Source: Sodiomyces alkalinus F11 (lineage: Eukaryota > Ascomycota > Sordariomycetes > Glomerellales > Plectosphaerellaceae). From it: 64,000 bases of DNA. The stretch is from the NCBI RefSeq assembly GCF_003711515.1, contig NW_021167081.1:3466483-3530482 (forward strand). The letters are read 5' to 3'. Positions 1 through 11,600 of the stretch are shown piece by piece (within the stretch, counting starts at the first letter, position 1; every line of letters starts with the position of its first letter). Below the pieces are notes generated by a model. It had not been told where the DNA came from and ran no database searches. It was given only the letters and a program-made list of their open reading frames with translations. Made by a program: the position numbers and the translations under genes.

Positions 1-259
1 CTAGAATCCCTAGGTCCAATAGTACTAGCTGGCTAGGGATTTGCCTAGACAGGGCTTATTATCGGAGATTAGGATATAATAAGGGTAGATATCGGAAAAG
101 ACCGGATAGGATCTAACTAATATAGTACCTATAATAAATTCTTTACTACCTAAATTAAGGGCATAAGAGACTCACATAGATATAACTTATTATAATAGAC
201 ACACACGAGATTCCTTATCTATCAGGATTACTATATAAGTGCTATTTTAACGTGCGACA
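1..259 (+). repeat. LTR copy (same family as Copia-4 LTR), left end outside window
   Basis: This stretch aligns in direct orientation with the LTR at 4631-4906. They share the block around 'gaccggataggatc', then 'ctttactacctaaattaag', and both end in a CGTGnnA-type terminus (CGTGCGACA here, CGTGTAATA there). About 20 bp of the left end are missing at the window edge. No primer-binding site follows it, so it is the 3' LTR of an element lying to the left or a solo LTR. The differences from the other copy are mostly C/T and G/A, as RIP would give. Confidence 0.75.
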
Positions 260-410
260 CTACGAATTTCTATATAATATATATTTCCAAAATAGGTTGC
301 GGTATATAGACATCTTACCGGCGCCGTTATGGCTCTACTAAATTGTCACTTGTGAGGTCTCGACTATAAAAACACAAGATTAACCTAGCATTATTACGTA
401 AGAAATTATA
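260..410. other. AT-rich spacer, nothing recognised
   Basis: This is a short AT-rich stretch between the LTR copy and the foldback element. No open frame, repeat or RNA gene could be recognised. Confidence 0.4.
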
Positions 411-908
411 TTAATTAAGGGAATGACTAAATAGCAGGCATATTTGAATATCCAGCAGACAAAATATACAAATGCAGAGACATATTCTTTTATATATAAA
501 CCACCTATATTTACTGGGGTCCCGGCTGCAGAGGTATAAGAAGGGATATTTTATACGTACCTTAGCTAAGGCTCTAAGTCGTAGCGCCTGTGTTTTTAAC
601 GCGATAGTTATTAAGGAAGAGGAAGAGTGTTAAGAAGAACTAGAAGATCCTTAAGATAACTCGACCAGACATCGTGAAGGCGAGATTTCCGCCTAATTTA
701 AGTGTTAATCAGATAACGACTTACGTCTACGTAAGGAGATAGAAAAGGTCCTTAAGGGGACTTTATAGAATATCGCTTCTTATACCTCTATAGCCGGGAC
801 CCCGGTAAATATAGGTCGTTTATATATAAAAGAATATACCTCTGCATTTATATATTTTGCCTGCTGGATATCCAAATATGCCTGCTATTTAGCCATTCCC
901 TTAATTAA
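411..908. mobile_element. Foldback/MITE-like element with ~140-bp terminal inverted repeats
   Basis: The left arm (411 to about 553) starts TTAATTAAGGGAATG. It is repeated in inverted orientation by the right arm (about 766-908), which ends CATTCCCTTAATTAA. The arms match along almost their whole length, including the 'aaatagcaggcatatttg' and 'atatccagcag' blocks, and differ mainly by C/T and G/A. About 210 bp separate the arms. Read on the plus strand, that centre is partly open once RIP-type stops are ignored (an acidic stretch rich in E, with 'LRLRKEIEKVLKG'), so it may be a remnant of captured coding sequence. No transposase is present, which suggests a non-autonomous element. The TTAA/TA at the tips could include the target duplication. 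The superfamily cannot be assigned. Confidence 0.75.
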
Positions 909-1395
909 AGAGCTAGGGTAGATAACTAGTCTGGGCGAGACGGGCTAGGGTACTTAAGCAGAACGGTTTCCCCATACAAACACCGTTCATTTGATGTACC
1001 TACGCCCGAAGAGTCCACCGTTTTCATACAGACGATTTCCCACAGGACCAGTTGTCAGACCACGGCTGTGCAGGGCCGATACAGTTGTGCGTTGTACGTT
1101 TACATCGATATTGAAACGTGAGGTCTCCCCATTGTGTTCCTTATGAAACTGATATACAAAGACGCATGCTCACCAGTCAACGACATGCCAAGTCAACATG
1201 CCGTTAGCACTCGCCGACTGGCAATGACTCCGATCGCCATGGCATGGACAAAGTTCATTTTCTACACACTGCCTTACAGTGATGGTAGACCCGAGAGGAC
1301 AGGGTGCCGTGCAGCATGTGTTATCGGAGCAATCCTGCCCTGGAAAGCTCAGGGAGTCGTTCACCGACACCTCAGACGACGCTTGTCCCCGGGGT
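909..1395. other. 3' flank of the GT8 gene, no convincing gene
   Basis: Base composition changes here from RIPped to normal: CA and TG become frequent. Short open frames exist on both strands (a 66-codon minus-strand frame at 1170-1370 and a plus-strand frame from 1134), but neither resembles a known family. On the minus strand the stretch lies just downstream of the GT8 stop codon, so it probably holds that gene's 3' UTR. A further C-terminal exon beyond the donor-like GTGAGG at the stop codon cannot be excluded. Confidence 0.5.
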
Positions 1396-3813
1396 CTACC
1401 TCACCATTTTTCCACCCTGATTTAAGCTATCCGATGGCACTTCGGACTGTCGTGTACCCAGATTTTGAAGCTGTACTACCGAGCCTTTATGAACTCGAAG
1501 CGCAGTGTTCAGGTCGCAAAGACAGTCTGTAGGAGCCCACAGATTTCCATGCACACATACCCACCCCGACCGGGGCTGCCCGGCCTCTGTCACCGCCAAG
1601 CTCTGCAAATTGCTTTCTTTGTCGGCACCGAACACCCTGCGGTCGTAGAGTCTCGACCGAGAGTTGACCACGGCAGAGCCCGGAAATTTTTGAGGATCGA
1701 CTGCAGCGTTTGCGAAAGGGACATCCTGCTGCCGGGCTGCCCTTTCCGTGGGAGAGACGTCTGCCAACCCCGGATTATTTGCGCTGCGGTGCTTCTGTAA
1801 CCCTTGGACGTAACGTGTAATTGCGGGCATCTCATCCCACGTGTTTGTTCGCAAGAAACTGTCCCAGGGTATCGAGTGACGGACAACGGCCGGTTCAACG
1901 GGCTGCTTTACGGATACAAGCTCGGCCTTGTGTTCTGCCCTGGTAGGCTTTGCAGAATGATCATCGGCATACGAATGAGATGGCGGTGACATCTCCTGCC
2001 TCTCCTGTCTCTCCTGCCTCTGGGCACTAGCAGGTAGACTGGGTGTAGCTGGGACGGAGGGCCTCGATGACTCTCCAGCGCAGTATACCCGAGACGGTCG
2101 TGGCTGGCGACCTTCCCACGGGAACATAGCCGGGGCCTCCGACGACACTGACCTTTCTTTTGGCACCTCGTACCACATATTTCTGGGTGGGCTCGGATAA
2201 CGCTCCGGGGGAATGAAGGGGCGAAGATCTCGCGACATCTCATAAACTTGGCTGGGGAAGTTTATTGCCTCCGGCTTAGCATCCTGTGGTGGTGGTTGTC
2301 TGGAATAGGTCAAAGTTAGCGTCACCTTTCTCCAGGGACAACACAGTCGGCGGCGCAATCTCTCCGAATACTTCTTTTCTTACCTCTGAGCATCCCACGT
2401 CTCCACAGGGAGATGACCCGCCCCATGCACTGTGCGTTCTACTGGTGAGGCCTTCTCGCCTACCCCGGTCGGTGCTCCGACATCAGGCGCAGGAAGCGAT
2501 TCTGAGGGACGAGTTGAAGCTTGGATTTCAGGATCAAAACGATGGACAACCTCTTGTCCGTGCAGCTCACTGCGGGGAGGCTGCGGCAGGTGATGAAATG
2601 CATCCGCAGATGTTTCGAGGTGCTTTTCACCTGCGACCCATGCAGATTGCCTCGACACGTCCCCAGTGTTGTGACCATTGCTGCCCTGAGGACCATGGCG
2701 GTAATGATCCTGTTCATGCTTACTAGTTGGTGGGACCCGATTTACCATGGTAAAGTGCCGGGCAGCTTGAGGAATCACTGATACCGGGCCGTCCGGCTCT
2801 TGAAGTTTAGGTGGCCCAGTGGAATGCAACACTGTTTGCTGGGGAGGGAGTTAGCATACAAGAAGGCAGAAGAAGTAAAGTTATAATCGCGCAGTACGCA
2901 CCGGACCTCCATAGTGCCTGTCATAGACCGCCCACCACCGGACAACCATTTCATTGAAGGGCGAGTCGCCTTGGTTAGCAGGTCGCCCTTGAAACCACGG
3001 CTTCATAGCGCCAATGAAATGGACCAGGTTGATGCTGGATTGGAAGTGGCGGAAGGCAGGAATGTACTGGTAGTGCGCCACTGGTGTTACATTGTAGGTG
3101 AAGCTTATTCTGTTATAGCTGTTCTTGAAGTGTATGTTGAGGAGGCCTTGGTCGGCCCCGTCGAAGGATAGTCCCCTTTCCGCCATGGCCATGAGAACGT
3201 GGTAATCGTCCAGGCTAGGGGAGAGAACCATGACACCCGTGTTGAAGACGTCAGGCCAGCCAACGTCGGGAGCAGCGGAGAAGGGGGCAGGTATGTCGAA
3301 CAGCTCGTCGGGGGCTCTATAGGCGAGAACATCAGCATCCAAGTACACAATCCTGGAAAACTGAGTCAGCTTCCATAAATGAATCTTGGTGAACGCGGAA
3401 TGCAGCTCGGGGCGATTGATGAGCCGGAGGTTAGTCAAATGGTCGTTTCGGATTCGCGGCACTGGGATGACATGATGGTAGACTGTCTAGATAGTTTGCG
3501 CTTCTTCAGTATACCGGCTGCGGAAGCTGGACGTACTCCGTAGAAACACGGGGGCTGTAACGGGTTGATCGTTTTACCTTGAGCTGACTAACTGTCTCGG
3601 CGGTTATTGAATCGGGTGTTACTAGGACGGCGAGCTGTTTGGCTGTACTGGCATCACGCAACGAATGGGCCAGTACCAACGCTCCTGCGACGTAAAAGGT
3701 ATTTAGATAAAAGACGCTACAAAGCAGCATAGGATAGTGGTGGCGCATATGTGAAAACGCACCTGGAAGGTATGCATCGTTAAGGAGCAACTATGCCAAA
3801 CGTCCAAGGGCAT
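1396..3813 (-). CDS. Glycogenin-like GT8 glycosyltransferase, five exons, one apparent frameshift in exon 1
   Basis: Glycogenin primes glycogen synthesis in the cytosol by self-glucosylation from UDP-glucose. Exons read from the sequence, on the minus strand, are 3813-3763, 3684-3578, 3486-2902, 2838-2384 and 2299-1396. Introns of 78, 91, 63 and 84 nt have GT/AG ends and join codons in phase; intron 3 has a GCTAAC branch site. The product is about 700 residues, usual for long fungal glycogenins. Visible features are 'AYLPGALVLAHSLRD' (about 14-28), the metal-binding DAD at 103-105, FNTG (134-137), 'GADQGLLN' (163-170), the HYQY site with the likely acceptor tyrosine (191-194) and 'VHFIG'. A long Pro/Glu-rich tail follows, with 'YPSPPRNMWYEVP' and 'WDEMPAITRYVQGLQKHR'. 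Oddity: from ATG 3813 the frame breaks at about 3791, where AG-TTG stands for an expected AGT-TTG. This is a missing T in a T run, and it leaves a TAG just upstream of the conserved LLLNDAYLPG. It could be a pseudogene, a base error or an unseen upstream exon. A further optional 90-nt intron (1560-1471, GTATGT..ACAG) would stay in frame. Confidence 0.88.
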
Positions 3814-4310
3814 GTTAGCTCCTCATGAAGAATACTTCGGTTGAACAACATCTAGAGCACCGAATTGCGGCACGAAGAAGGTGCGGAGCTTCGACATGGC
3901 TCTAGCTAGACCAACCGTTGCATAAACGTGATGCCCTCTTGGGTCAGCCATGGGGGAGGTTGTTCGAAGGTGGTCGTGGACTCGTGGCCACCCCGCACTG
4001 TTCCGTGAGAAAGGAGTAATTAGATAAGAAATTGGGGTTGAACCAGGTCCCCTGTCTGCCTTGCCTCTAGAGAAGTGATGTGAACGTCCAGGGACGCTAG
4101 GTAGTATCCAAAAAGGCTCGGGAGTGGAGGAACTAAAGGCGAGGAGGGAGATGGGGAGGGAAGCTTGAAAACAATCGAACCTAGCTGCATGAGGGGGATG
4201 TTTCGCAAGGAAATACGGATTGGTGTCACACCTCATACACGTCGTATGCGGCGCGTGCGAAGTCCAAATGCAAATTACCTGTTGTACCACAGGCACAAGT
4301 TCGGAATTCG
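3814..4310 (-). promoter_or_regulatory. Upstream region of the GT8 gene (5' UTR/promoter, not resolved)
   Basis: This is un-RIPped sequence upstream of the GT8 start. A 157-codon minus-strand frame (4296-3823) has no recognisable family and ends before the gene. No exon encoding a glycogenin-like 'EDVY' N-terminus was found here, which favours a frameshift near 3791 over a missing first exon. No clear TATA box or other element could be fixed. Confidence 0.35.
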
Positions 4311-4630
4311 TTCCTTATGACTGGTGAATTAGTACTACTATGTATAGTGCTAATGCGTAATTAGTATACTAATGATACTAAAATGTACATCACTCTAAGT
4401 ATTAGGGTTTCTTAATAGAGTATAAGATATAATACTAATATAGTATATATAGATTTAAGTATTTAAAACTGATTATGATTATCTAATATAAATCTCAAGT
4501 CTCTTTAAATATAAGGAGAAATTATAATTTTAAGCACTTACTATATGCATTAGTCTATTCGGGAAGTTATATATGGTTCTAGTATCTGTATTATGCTTTA
4601 CGTAACTAGACTACCTTACCTTAAGGTAGT
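4311..4630. other. AT-rich boundary zone between gene island and retrotransposons
   Basis: The sequence turns abruptly AT-rich at about 4310. It holds no gene-like frame. Just before the Copia-4 LTR there is a short palindromic CTACCTTA..TAAGGTAG motif. Nothing else is recognised. Confidence 0.4.
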
Positions 4631-4906
4631 TGTCGTATAGGCATACGGACCACGACATGGTCCCTAGGGGATCTATGCCTGACTAAGAGCTTCGGACCTC
4701 GGGGACCTCGGGTATCAGGATATAATGTGGATAGATACCGGGAAAGACCGGATAGGATCCAAAAACATAGTACCTATAATAGAGTCTTTACTACCTAAAT
4801 TAAGGCTATAAGAGACTTATATAGATATAACTTAATATAATGTATATATATATAAGATTTCCACTTTATTAGGTTTACTATTATAAGTACTATTTAACGT
4901 GTAATA
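4631..4906 (+). repeat. Copia-4 5' LTR
   Basis: This 276-bp LTR starts TGTCGTATAGG and ends CGTGTAATA. The copy at 1-259 ends CGTGCGACA, so the original termini were probably TGTCG...CGACA. It is immediately followed by a tRNA-like primer-binding site, which marks it as the 5' LTR. The matching 3' LTR was not found downstream. Confidence 0.75.
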
Positions 4907-4907
4907 G

Positions 4908-4919
4908 TTATAAGCCCGG
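4908..4919 (+). other. Primer-binding site, half-initiator-tRNA type (RIPped)
   Basis: TTATAAGCCCGG lies one base after the LTR end. The same 12 bases follow the Copia-3 LTR at 12069-12080. Undoing one TG-to-TA change gives TTATGAGCCC, the complement of the anticodon arm of initiator methionine tRNA. Copia elements are known to prime from such a cleaved half-tRNA. That this was the primer here is an inference from the shared motif. Confidence 0.6.
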
Positions 4920-7900
4920 TTTATAACGCCTAAACGATAGATATTAATAAGGTAACCCTATTCTACTATAAAAAGTAATCACGTTTTTATAAGCACTCTT
5001 TAAATAACTACTATTAATATAATTAGAGTAATTAAGGGATTAATTAACATACTAACCTACCTATTAATTAATTAATCAAGCGATATATAAGCGAAGATAT
5101 CTTCTAATATATCGAACGACGAATAGGAGCTAGCCGTTACTACCTTTATTAATCAGAGGGATTAGGCAGCGTAGGAGCGCGCTATACGCGGTAAATCTGC
5201 CTCCTACTTGGATAACTATCTTAGTTTAAAACTAAGTGATAAGGACGCTGACACCTATCTCCTCCTTAAGCCTTTACTACCTAATATTCGTAAATACGAA
5301 GCCCTTATCGTTAACCCTAACGCGGAGAAGGTAATAGCTACTTTATCTTCTACTATCACGGCGACTCCGTCTTCTACTATCACGCTAAAGGGCGATAAGG
5401 CTACCGATACCTTAGGCTAAGACCTTATCGCTACGGCTACGGCTACGGCTACTACTATTACTACTACGGCCGCCGGTAAGAAGAACACAACCCTATATAA
5501 GAAGGCTATAGCCGTAACTAAGAAACCACTAATAAAGACACCCACGTCCATTAATAACCTCTCCGAAAAAGGACGCACACGCTATCTATAAGATCGCCGC
5601 GTATACCGCGAGGAAAAGGCCGATTATAAAGCGTAGTAGAAGGAGTTTAATAAGGTACGCTTATATTTTAAAAGAACCGTTTATAATATACTATATAACC
5701 TCCTCGCGTATGTATAGGATAATAACATAAATAACCCGCGGGCCTAGGTAGCCCTCCTCTACATATAAGCAGGACTAACTCTAATAGACCTTTATAAGTA
5801 AGCCCTAATCCTATATCGATAATATACCACGCCTATAAAAGCTACACCTAAGGATATAGACGTGTAGATTATAAGTTAGAAAACAGCGATAGTATACTAT
5901 AAATATATAGGCGTTTTAGAATTATTAAGCGTCGACTATTAGGCCGAAGACACGTTAAAAGCTATTAGACCTATCGCCTAGGAATAGAGTAATAACTACT
6001 TCGTAAATAACTACGATAAGATTATAGAAAACGAACTAATAATTAACGACTTTGTAAAGGCTCTAAGGGCGGTTCTTAATAATATAAAGAGCCTCTAATC
6101 TGCCGCCGTAAAGCCTAGAGTCGGGAGAGGTACCTATTACATCCTCGGAAACCTCCCCAATACTGAGGATACTACTACTACTACTAGTAACCAAGATAAT
6201 AAGAAGCGCCCTTATAGCGATACGTCTGTAAAGTCGATCCCTCCCGCAATAAAAAGGCCTTATAATACCTCTAAGAATATATATACCACTCCCGCCTATT
6301 AGTACGTGAGGCCGGATATACGCCCTTATAGCTATCATAGTTGTGAAGATATTACGAAGGTTATAGACAAGACGATACGTAACCTATATTATAAAAGCCG
6401 TGTAGATACCGCGATATAGAAGAGGCGAGAGGCCTTAGGGTCTACTACCGCTAGTAAGATAGAGGAAGTCTAGCAGAATTATCTTTATAATACTATTCTT
6501 ACTACGTAATAAAATCGGCGACTTTTCTAGCTAGCAGTAGCCGTAATAATATTAGGGAGTATCTCTCTCTATTAACTAAGCTAAAGCACTACTATCCTAC
6601 GCGATCCTAGACTTAGAATCGTTAATCTATATCTTTAGTAATTAAGGCCGTTTTATGGCCGTAGACTATCCAAGGATACTTTATCCCTCTATGTTAGCAC
6701 CTACGAGGCTCCTATACTCGGGTACAGAGACGTTAAGCTACATATATAACCCCATTAGGCAGGAAGAGGTTATTAGGCCTCCGGGATATTATATACTATA
6801 AGGAGTTCTTCACTAATATCGTCTCGGAATACTAGCTACGCCTATAAGGCTATTGCTAGGATACTATTAGCAATACTATCGTCACTACTACTAATAACCG
6901 GCCTATCTATAAGCTACTAGATATCCACGGCCAGTATATAATTAAGCGTGCAGAAGCCATAGCTATAGCTACCGCTGCAGCGTTTACGGTTTCGACTCGG
7001 CACCCACGCGATAACCCGTATAGAAGATTATAATAACCGCGGTAATCGTAGCAGACTATAGCGTAAAGGTAGCACGAACGCCTGGGCATTACGATATAGA
7101 TACCCTTATAAGGATCGTTAAGGCTACCTAGGGGTTAAGAATTAAGGGGCCGCGTACTGTAGAGTATAACGTGTATGGATAAACGTAAGTGCCTACGTAA
7201 ATTAGGCGGATACTATCCGTTTACCCGTTAAAGCCCCGTAAGGTCCTAGCCGTTAATTCACACAATCTTAAGGACTCGGAGTCGTTAGCTGGCGTCCTAT
7301 ATAAGTCTATTATATTCGTTATAGACGTGTTTATAGGCTATACACAGAGTTACTACCTATAGAAGAGAGAGTAAGGCTTTATCCTTTATGCGTTAAAAGA
7401 CGTTTTTGCCCTGCTTAAGACCTAATTCGGTATTAGGCTATATATCCTGCGGGCCGATTCCGAAATATTTTAGTACCTAGAAGTTATTAGCTTCCTAGCT
7501 ACTGAGTGGGTATAAGGCTAGCGCTTAGCACTATATTTATAGGTTTAAAACGGCGTTATAGAACGGATTAAAGGTATTATTAAAAGGAGAGCAAGGGCTA
7601 TAAGGATTAGAGCTAATCTGCCTATATCCATTTAGCCTAAGATCTTCAAGACGGCTATTTACTTATATAATAGAACCCCTTGCCATATTAATAAGTGGAA
7701 AACGCTATACAAAGGCCTACGCGGCTATTAACCTAACCTTACGCACCTACGAGTATACGACTATAAAGCCTTAACGAAGCTATTACTAAAGCTATTAACG
7801 AAGAGACTCTAGAGGCGACCAAAGTCCTAGGGGGGGGGAAAGGGAGAGAGTAAAAAAGAGGGCGAAGATATAGAGTCCTAGTCCGAGGTAAAAGACGAAA

Positions 7901-7930
7901 CCATAAAATCTAAATAATAAGAACAGTATC
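4920..7930 (+). pseudogene. Copia-4 gag-protease-integrase relic
   Basis: This is a degenerate Ty1/copia polyprotein. The gag part (about 5150-6510) shows 'LKLSDKDADTYLLLKPLLPN' and, later, 'NNYFVNNYDKIIENELIIND'. The integrase core (about 7270-7770) reads 'FVIDVFIGYTQSYYL' (usual family form: IDVFTGYxWxY), then 'ALKDVFALLKTQFGIRLY' and 'NGVIERIKGIIKRRARAIRI', then 'AIYLYNRTPCHINKWKTLYK'. Stops are RIP-type (TAG/TAA at Gln or Trp codons). The relic fades in the acidic hinge after integrase, near a G-run at about 7830. No reverse transcriptase follows, so the element is 3'-truncated. It is not functional. Confidence 0.8.
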
Positions 7931-8075
7931 GCGGTTTTTAGGTACGTAACGCCCTGACCGAGGCGCCTCTTCTATGCCCGAGTCGAATCCGTATCGTATA
8001 TCTTCGTGGTGGTTTTCAGGCATATAACGCCCTGGCCGAGTCTTTAATCGGTCGAATCTATATCGTATCGTGGTT
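7931..8075 (+). repeat. Diverged tandem duplication, two units of about 78 bp
   Basis: Unit 1 begins 'gcggtttttaggtacgtaac' at 7931 and unit 2 'gtggttttcaggcatataac' at 8008. Both contain 'gccctg.ccgag' and 'tcgaatc..tatcgtat'. The differences are largely transitions, so the duplication predates RIP or was itself subject to it. The unit lies in the hinge or 3' end of the Copia-4 relic. Confidence 0.6.
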
Positions 8076-8600
8076 AAAGCAGTTTTAAATCAAGAAGAAG
8101 AATATCCCGGCGACGTAATAATAGGTGATAATATCGGGTCTAAAGTCTTAGAGAATGTTAAAAGAAGATTAGAAGAAGGTTAAAAGAATAATCTATCTAA
8201 TCCGTATAGGCCCTAGATAACAGGTATCACGATAGTCTAACGCGTTAACGGTGATAGTAGTTCGTTTAAGCAGGCCGGAACTACTCTCGAGTACCCTAGT
8301 TACCCTAATCAGATTAATAGCTTCCAGAATACCGAAGGAATCCGCCTCCGAGCACTTTATTATAACAGAGCAGGGCCGTAATAGCAGAAAACTAGATCGT
8401 CTAGATAATATGAATTGTGATGGATGATAGATGAAAATCTAGATACAGGAAGATCGGATAAAACGGTCCTTATATAATCCGGATCGGTCACGTGCATCCC
8501 TTTAACCCGATTAACCGGTTCGGTCCCCTGACCAGATTGGCCAGAAAATGTGCGGCCGACCTGATTAGTCAGACTGACCCTAAAAACCGATCTACGCGGT
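8076..8600. other. RIPped sequence, origin not recognised
   Basis: No protein family could be read in any frame, and no LTR pair or terminal motif was found. It may be the tail of Copia-4 or the truncated 5' end of LINE-1. The stretch around 8480-8580 has short internal repeats of the type 'gattaaccggttcggtcccctgacc' / 'ccagattggcc'. Confidence 0.35.
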
Positions 8601-11600
8601 TACACTAGTAGACTAATTAGATAGCCTCGAAGCCACCTGTTTAGTGGACTCTAAAAAAGTTAACCTAAGTGGTGGGACCTTTTTTAGGTCTAATCCTTAT
8701 TAGGAGTCGGTTATAGACCTCGCCTTTTATACGCCCGGCTTTGATTGTCTCCGCTTCGATAAGTGGGAATATACCGAAAACACTACCTCCTTATACCGCG
8801 CTATCCTCCTTTCCGCTACTGTTTTAGGCTCTAAAGGTCCTATAAATAGGTCCCTCCCGCCGGCTTAGAACTTTAAGCTAGCAGATTAGGACCTTTTTGC
8901 TCGGACTCTAAAGAGCCTAGAACCTAGCCTCGACTAGTAACTTAAATAGGCTATTAACGCCTCGGACTAGGACTCTTTGGACCGCTGCCTATCGGGTACT
9001 ATTATCCTAGCGCTTAAGGCTTTAGTGCCTAAGTTAATGATAGTAGAGCGTTCGAAGTCGTGGTAGACTAAAGATCTAAAAGCCCTGCGAATATTAGCTA
9101 GTAGGGCCTTTAGCGCATTTACAAAGATAGCTGAAAAGGGGGCCTCGGCTACCCGGCTAGTGTCTTTGGAAACCTCCTGGAAAGAAGCTCGAACCGTTTA
9201 CTATCGGGTGGTAAAAATAGCTAAAAGCGATTACTAGGAGGCCTTCCTAGCCTATACGGAAGACCCCGAGATTTTTAAGGCCTATACCTATATGAAGAGC
9301 GGCCTTAATACGAAAATCCAACCGATTTAAACGCCTATAAAGCAGAAGGCCTATACCTTCGACGATAAATACAACGCCCTACTTTAAACCGTTTTTCTTA
9401 TACCCTCCGCTACCGCTACCGCTACAGCTACCGACGCCCCTAAAGCCTCTTTATTTATAGGCCCTTCGGGGGGGATAGGCCCCCTTTATCCTTCTAACGG
9501 CCCCTAGAGCCTAACTAGATCACGTAGTAAGGGCCTTAGAGGACTGTGGGAGTGGCCTGGCCTTTAAGCTATAGAACTATAATACGCGAATTTTAGAGCC
9601 GCTAAAGGGAAGGCCCTAGGACCTAAAAGGATAGGCTTAAAGCCAATCTAATAGGCCTATAAGGCGATACCCGAGTCCTTTCTATAGGCCTATTCAGCTA
9701 TCCTTTCCGTAGGGTACCACCCTACCTGCTGGAAAGAAGCCCTCGCGGTTATTTTGCCGAAGCCAAGAAAGAAGGACTATTTAGATCCTAAGTCTTATAG
9801 AATTATATCCCTTCTAAACTACCTCGGTAAATTAGTCGAACGGGTTATAGCTGCTAGGCTTAGCTATCTTGCTAATACCCGCGATAACCTTCTATAACTT
9901 GGTTAAATAAGGGGTAGGAAGTAAAGCTCCGCTATCGATACGGCCCTTTTCCTCCTTACTATATCGAAGAATAGCCTACATCACCCTAAAACCCTATTAT
10001 TCCTATGCTATTGTTAGATATTAAGAGAGCCTTCGATCACGTCGCCCGTCCATAGCTACTTAGGACCCTCTAAAAGCTCTAACTACCCCCGAATCTAGTT
10101 AAATAGATAGTCTCTTTTACAGAAACTAGGCGTATCTAACTAGCGTTCTAGGCGCAGGTTTAATAGCCCACCCCCCTAAACATAGGGGTTCTATAAGGCT
10201 CTCTAGTTTCACCTATCTTATTCCTGATTTATATTAGGAAGGTTATAGCGGGACCGTATTTTCGGGACCTTTAGCTCTTCTATATCGATAATTATCAGCT
10301 ATCTATAGCATCTACGTCGACTAGAAAAAATTGTAAAACCCTAGAAAAAGCCGTAACCTCCCTTTTCGACGCAGTAGAAGTTAACTAAGTCCTTTTCGAC
10401 CACCGAAAAATAAAGTTTATTTACTTCTATCAAAGACACTCTAAGGAAGACGCCCCTATCACTATAGGGGAGTACCTAGTTAAACCTATACTAGGTGCTA
10501 TTAGGTGGCTAGAGGTCTGGTTGAATTCTAAACTATCCTTTAGACTCGATATCGAAAAATACCTAAAATTAGCTTTAGGAGCCCTAAACCGGTTATATAG
10601 GCTAGCTAGCTTATAGAGGGGCCTTTATTTTAAGGCCCTAAGGCAGCTATATATAGCCTGTATTACCTTATTAGCTGACTTTGGCTCGTAGCTCTAGTAA
10701 GACCCTAAATCACCGAAAAGACACCTAGTGGACCGCGTAGAACGTTTATAGTACGGCGCTTTAGTCAGGGCCCTAGTGTCTTTTAGAAGGGCCCCACTAC
10801 GGCCTTTAGAACTCAAAGTAGTAGTTCCCCCGGTAGCGGTTCGGTTAACTAGGTCTAATAGGCTCTATGCCTTTAGGACCTTAAAGTTTATATCGAACTA
10901 CCCTATTAAACACTAGCTCCTCGCTAGCGTTTAAAGCCAGCCAGGGGACGAAAACCAGGAAAACCTCGCCCTTCTTTAGAATCTATAGCCTACTATATAG
11001 CTATATAGGCTAGGCCTAGAAATAGTGGCTTTAGTAGGTCGGTCTTAGGATATCAAGGGTCCTTCAGCTAGGTAGGAGGCCCTATAGGCTACGGAATCTA
11101 TAGCGAACCTAAGACCCTTCTTCCCCCTTAAAGACCGGTCTAAACCAAATACTGGCCCTGGCCCCGAAACCCTCGATTAGAAAACAGACTACCTCGAAGC
11201 CCTCGCCGAAATATAATATAGCCTAGGGGAATAGGCTACTATTTTCTACACCGACGGCTCCCACGGCTACCCTACTAGGCCTCTTATAGGGCTTTCGTAG
11301 GCTATTGCCGCTATAATATAGTGGACTAATACTAGAAGGCCCCGTAAAGCTATAGGCTTTAACCTAGGGACTGCTGCCGAAGTGACGAACGCTAAATTAT
11401 ACGCTAGTCTTTAGGCCCTTTACACTGGCTTATAGTAGACGCCTAGGCCCCTAGAGTACAATATTTGTAGCTACTCCTAGACGGCTATTTAGAAGCTTTA
11501 GCGTACCTTATAGTAGGCTATAATAGTAAAAACCCTTATCTTACGCCTTAGTTAACTAAGTACTTCGGTTTCTATATAGTAGTACCTCTTGTATATAGGG

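Noticed and set aside
1134..1532. Plus-strand 132-codon frame opposite the GT8 3' end
   Set aside because: It overlaps the last GT8 exon on the other strand, resembles no family and has no intron or context support.
1465..2726. Several plus- and minus-strand frames overlapping the GT8 tail
   Set aside because: They are shadows in other frames of the Pro/Glu-rich tail. The spliced minus-strand reading explains the region.
3791..3793. TAG before LLLNDAYLPG read as a 3' splice site of an upstream intron
   Set aside because: No upstream exon with a glycogenin-like start was found to 4310. The sequence right before it, read with one extra T, gives MPLDVWHS-LLL. Not fully excluded.
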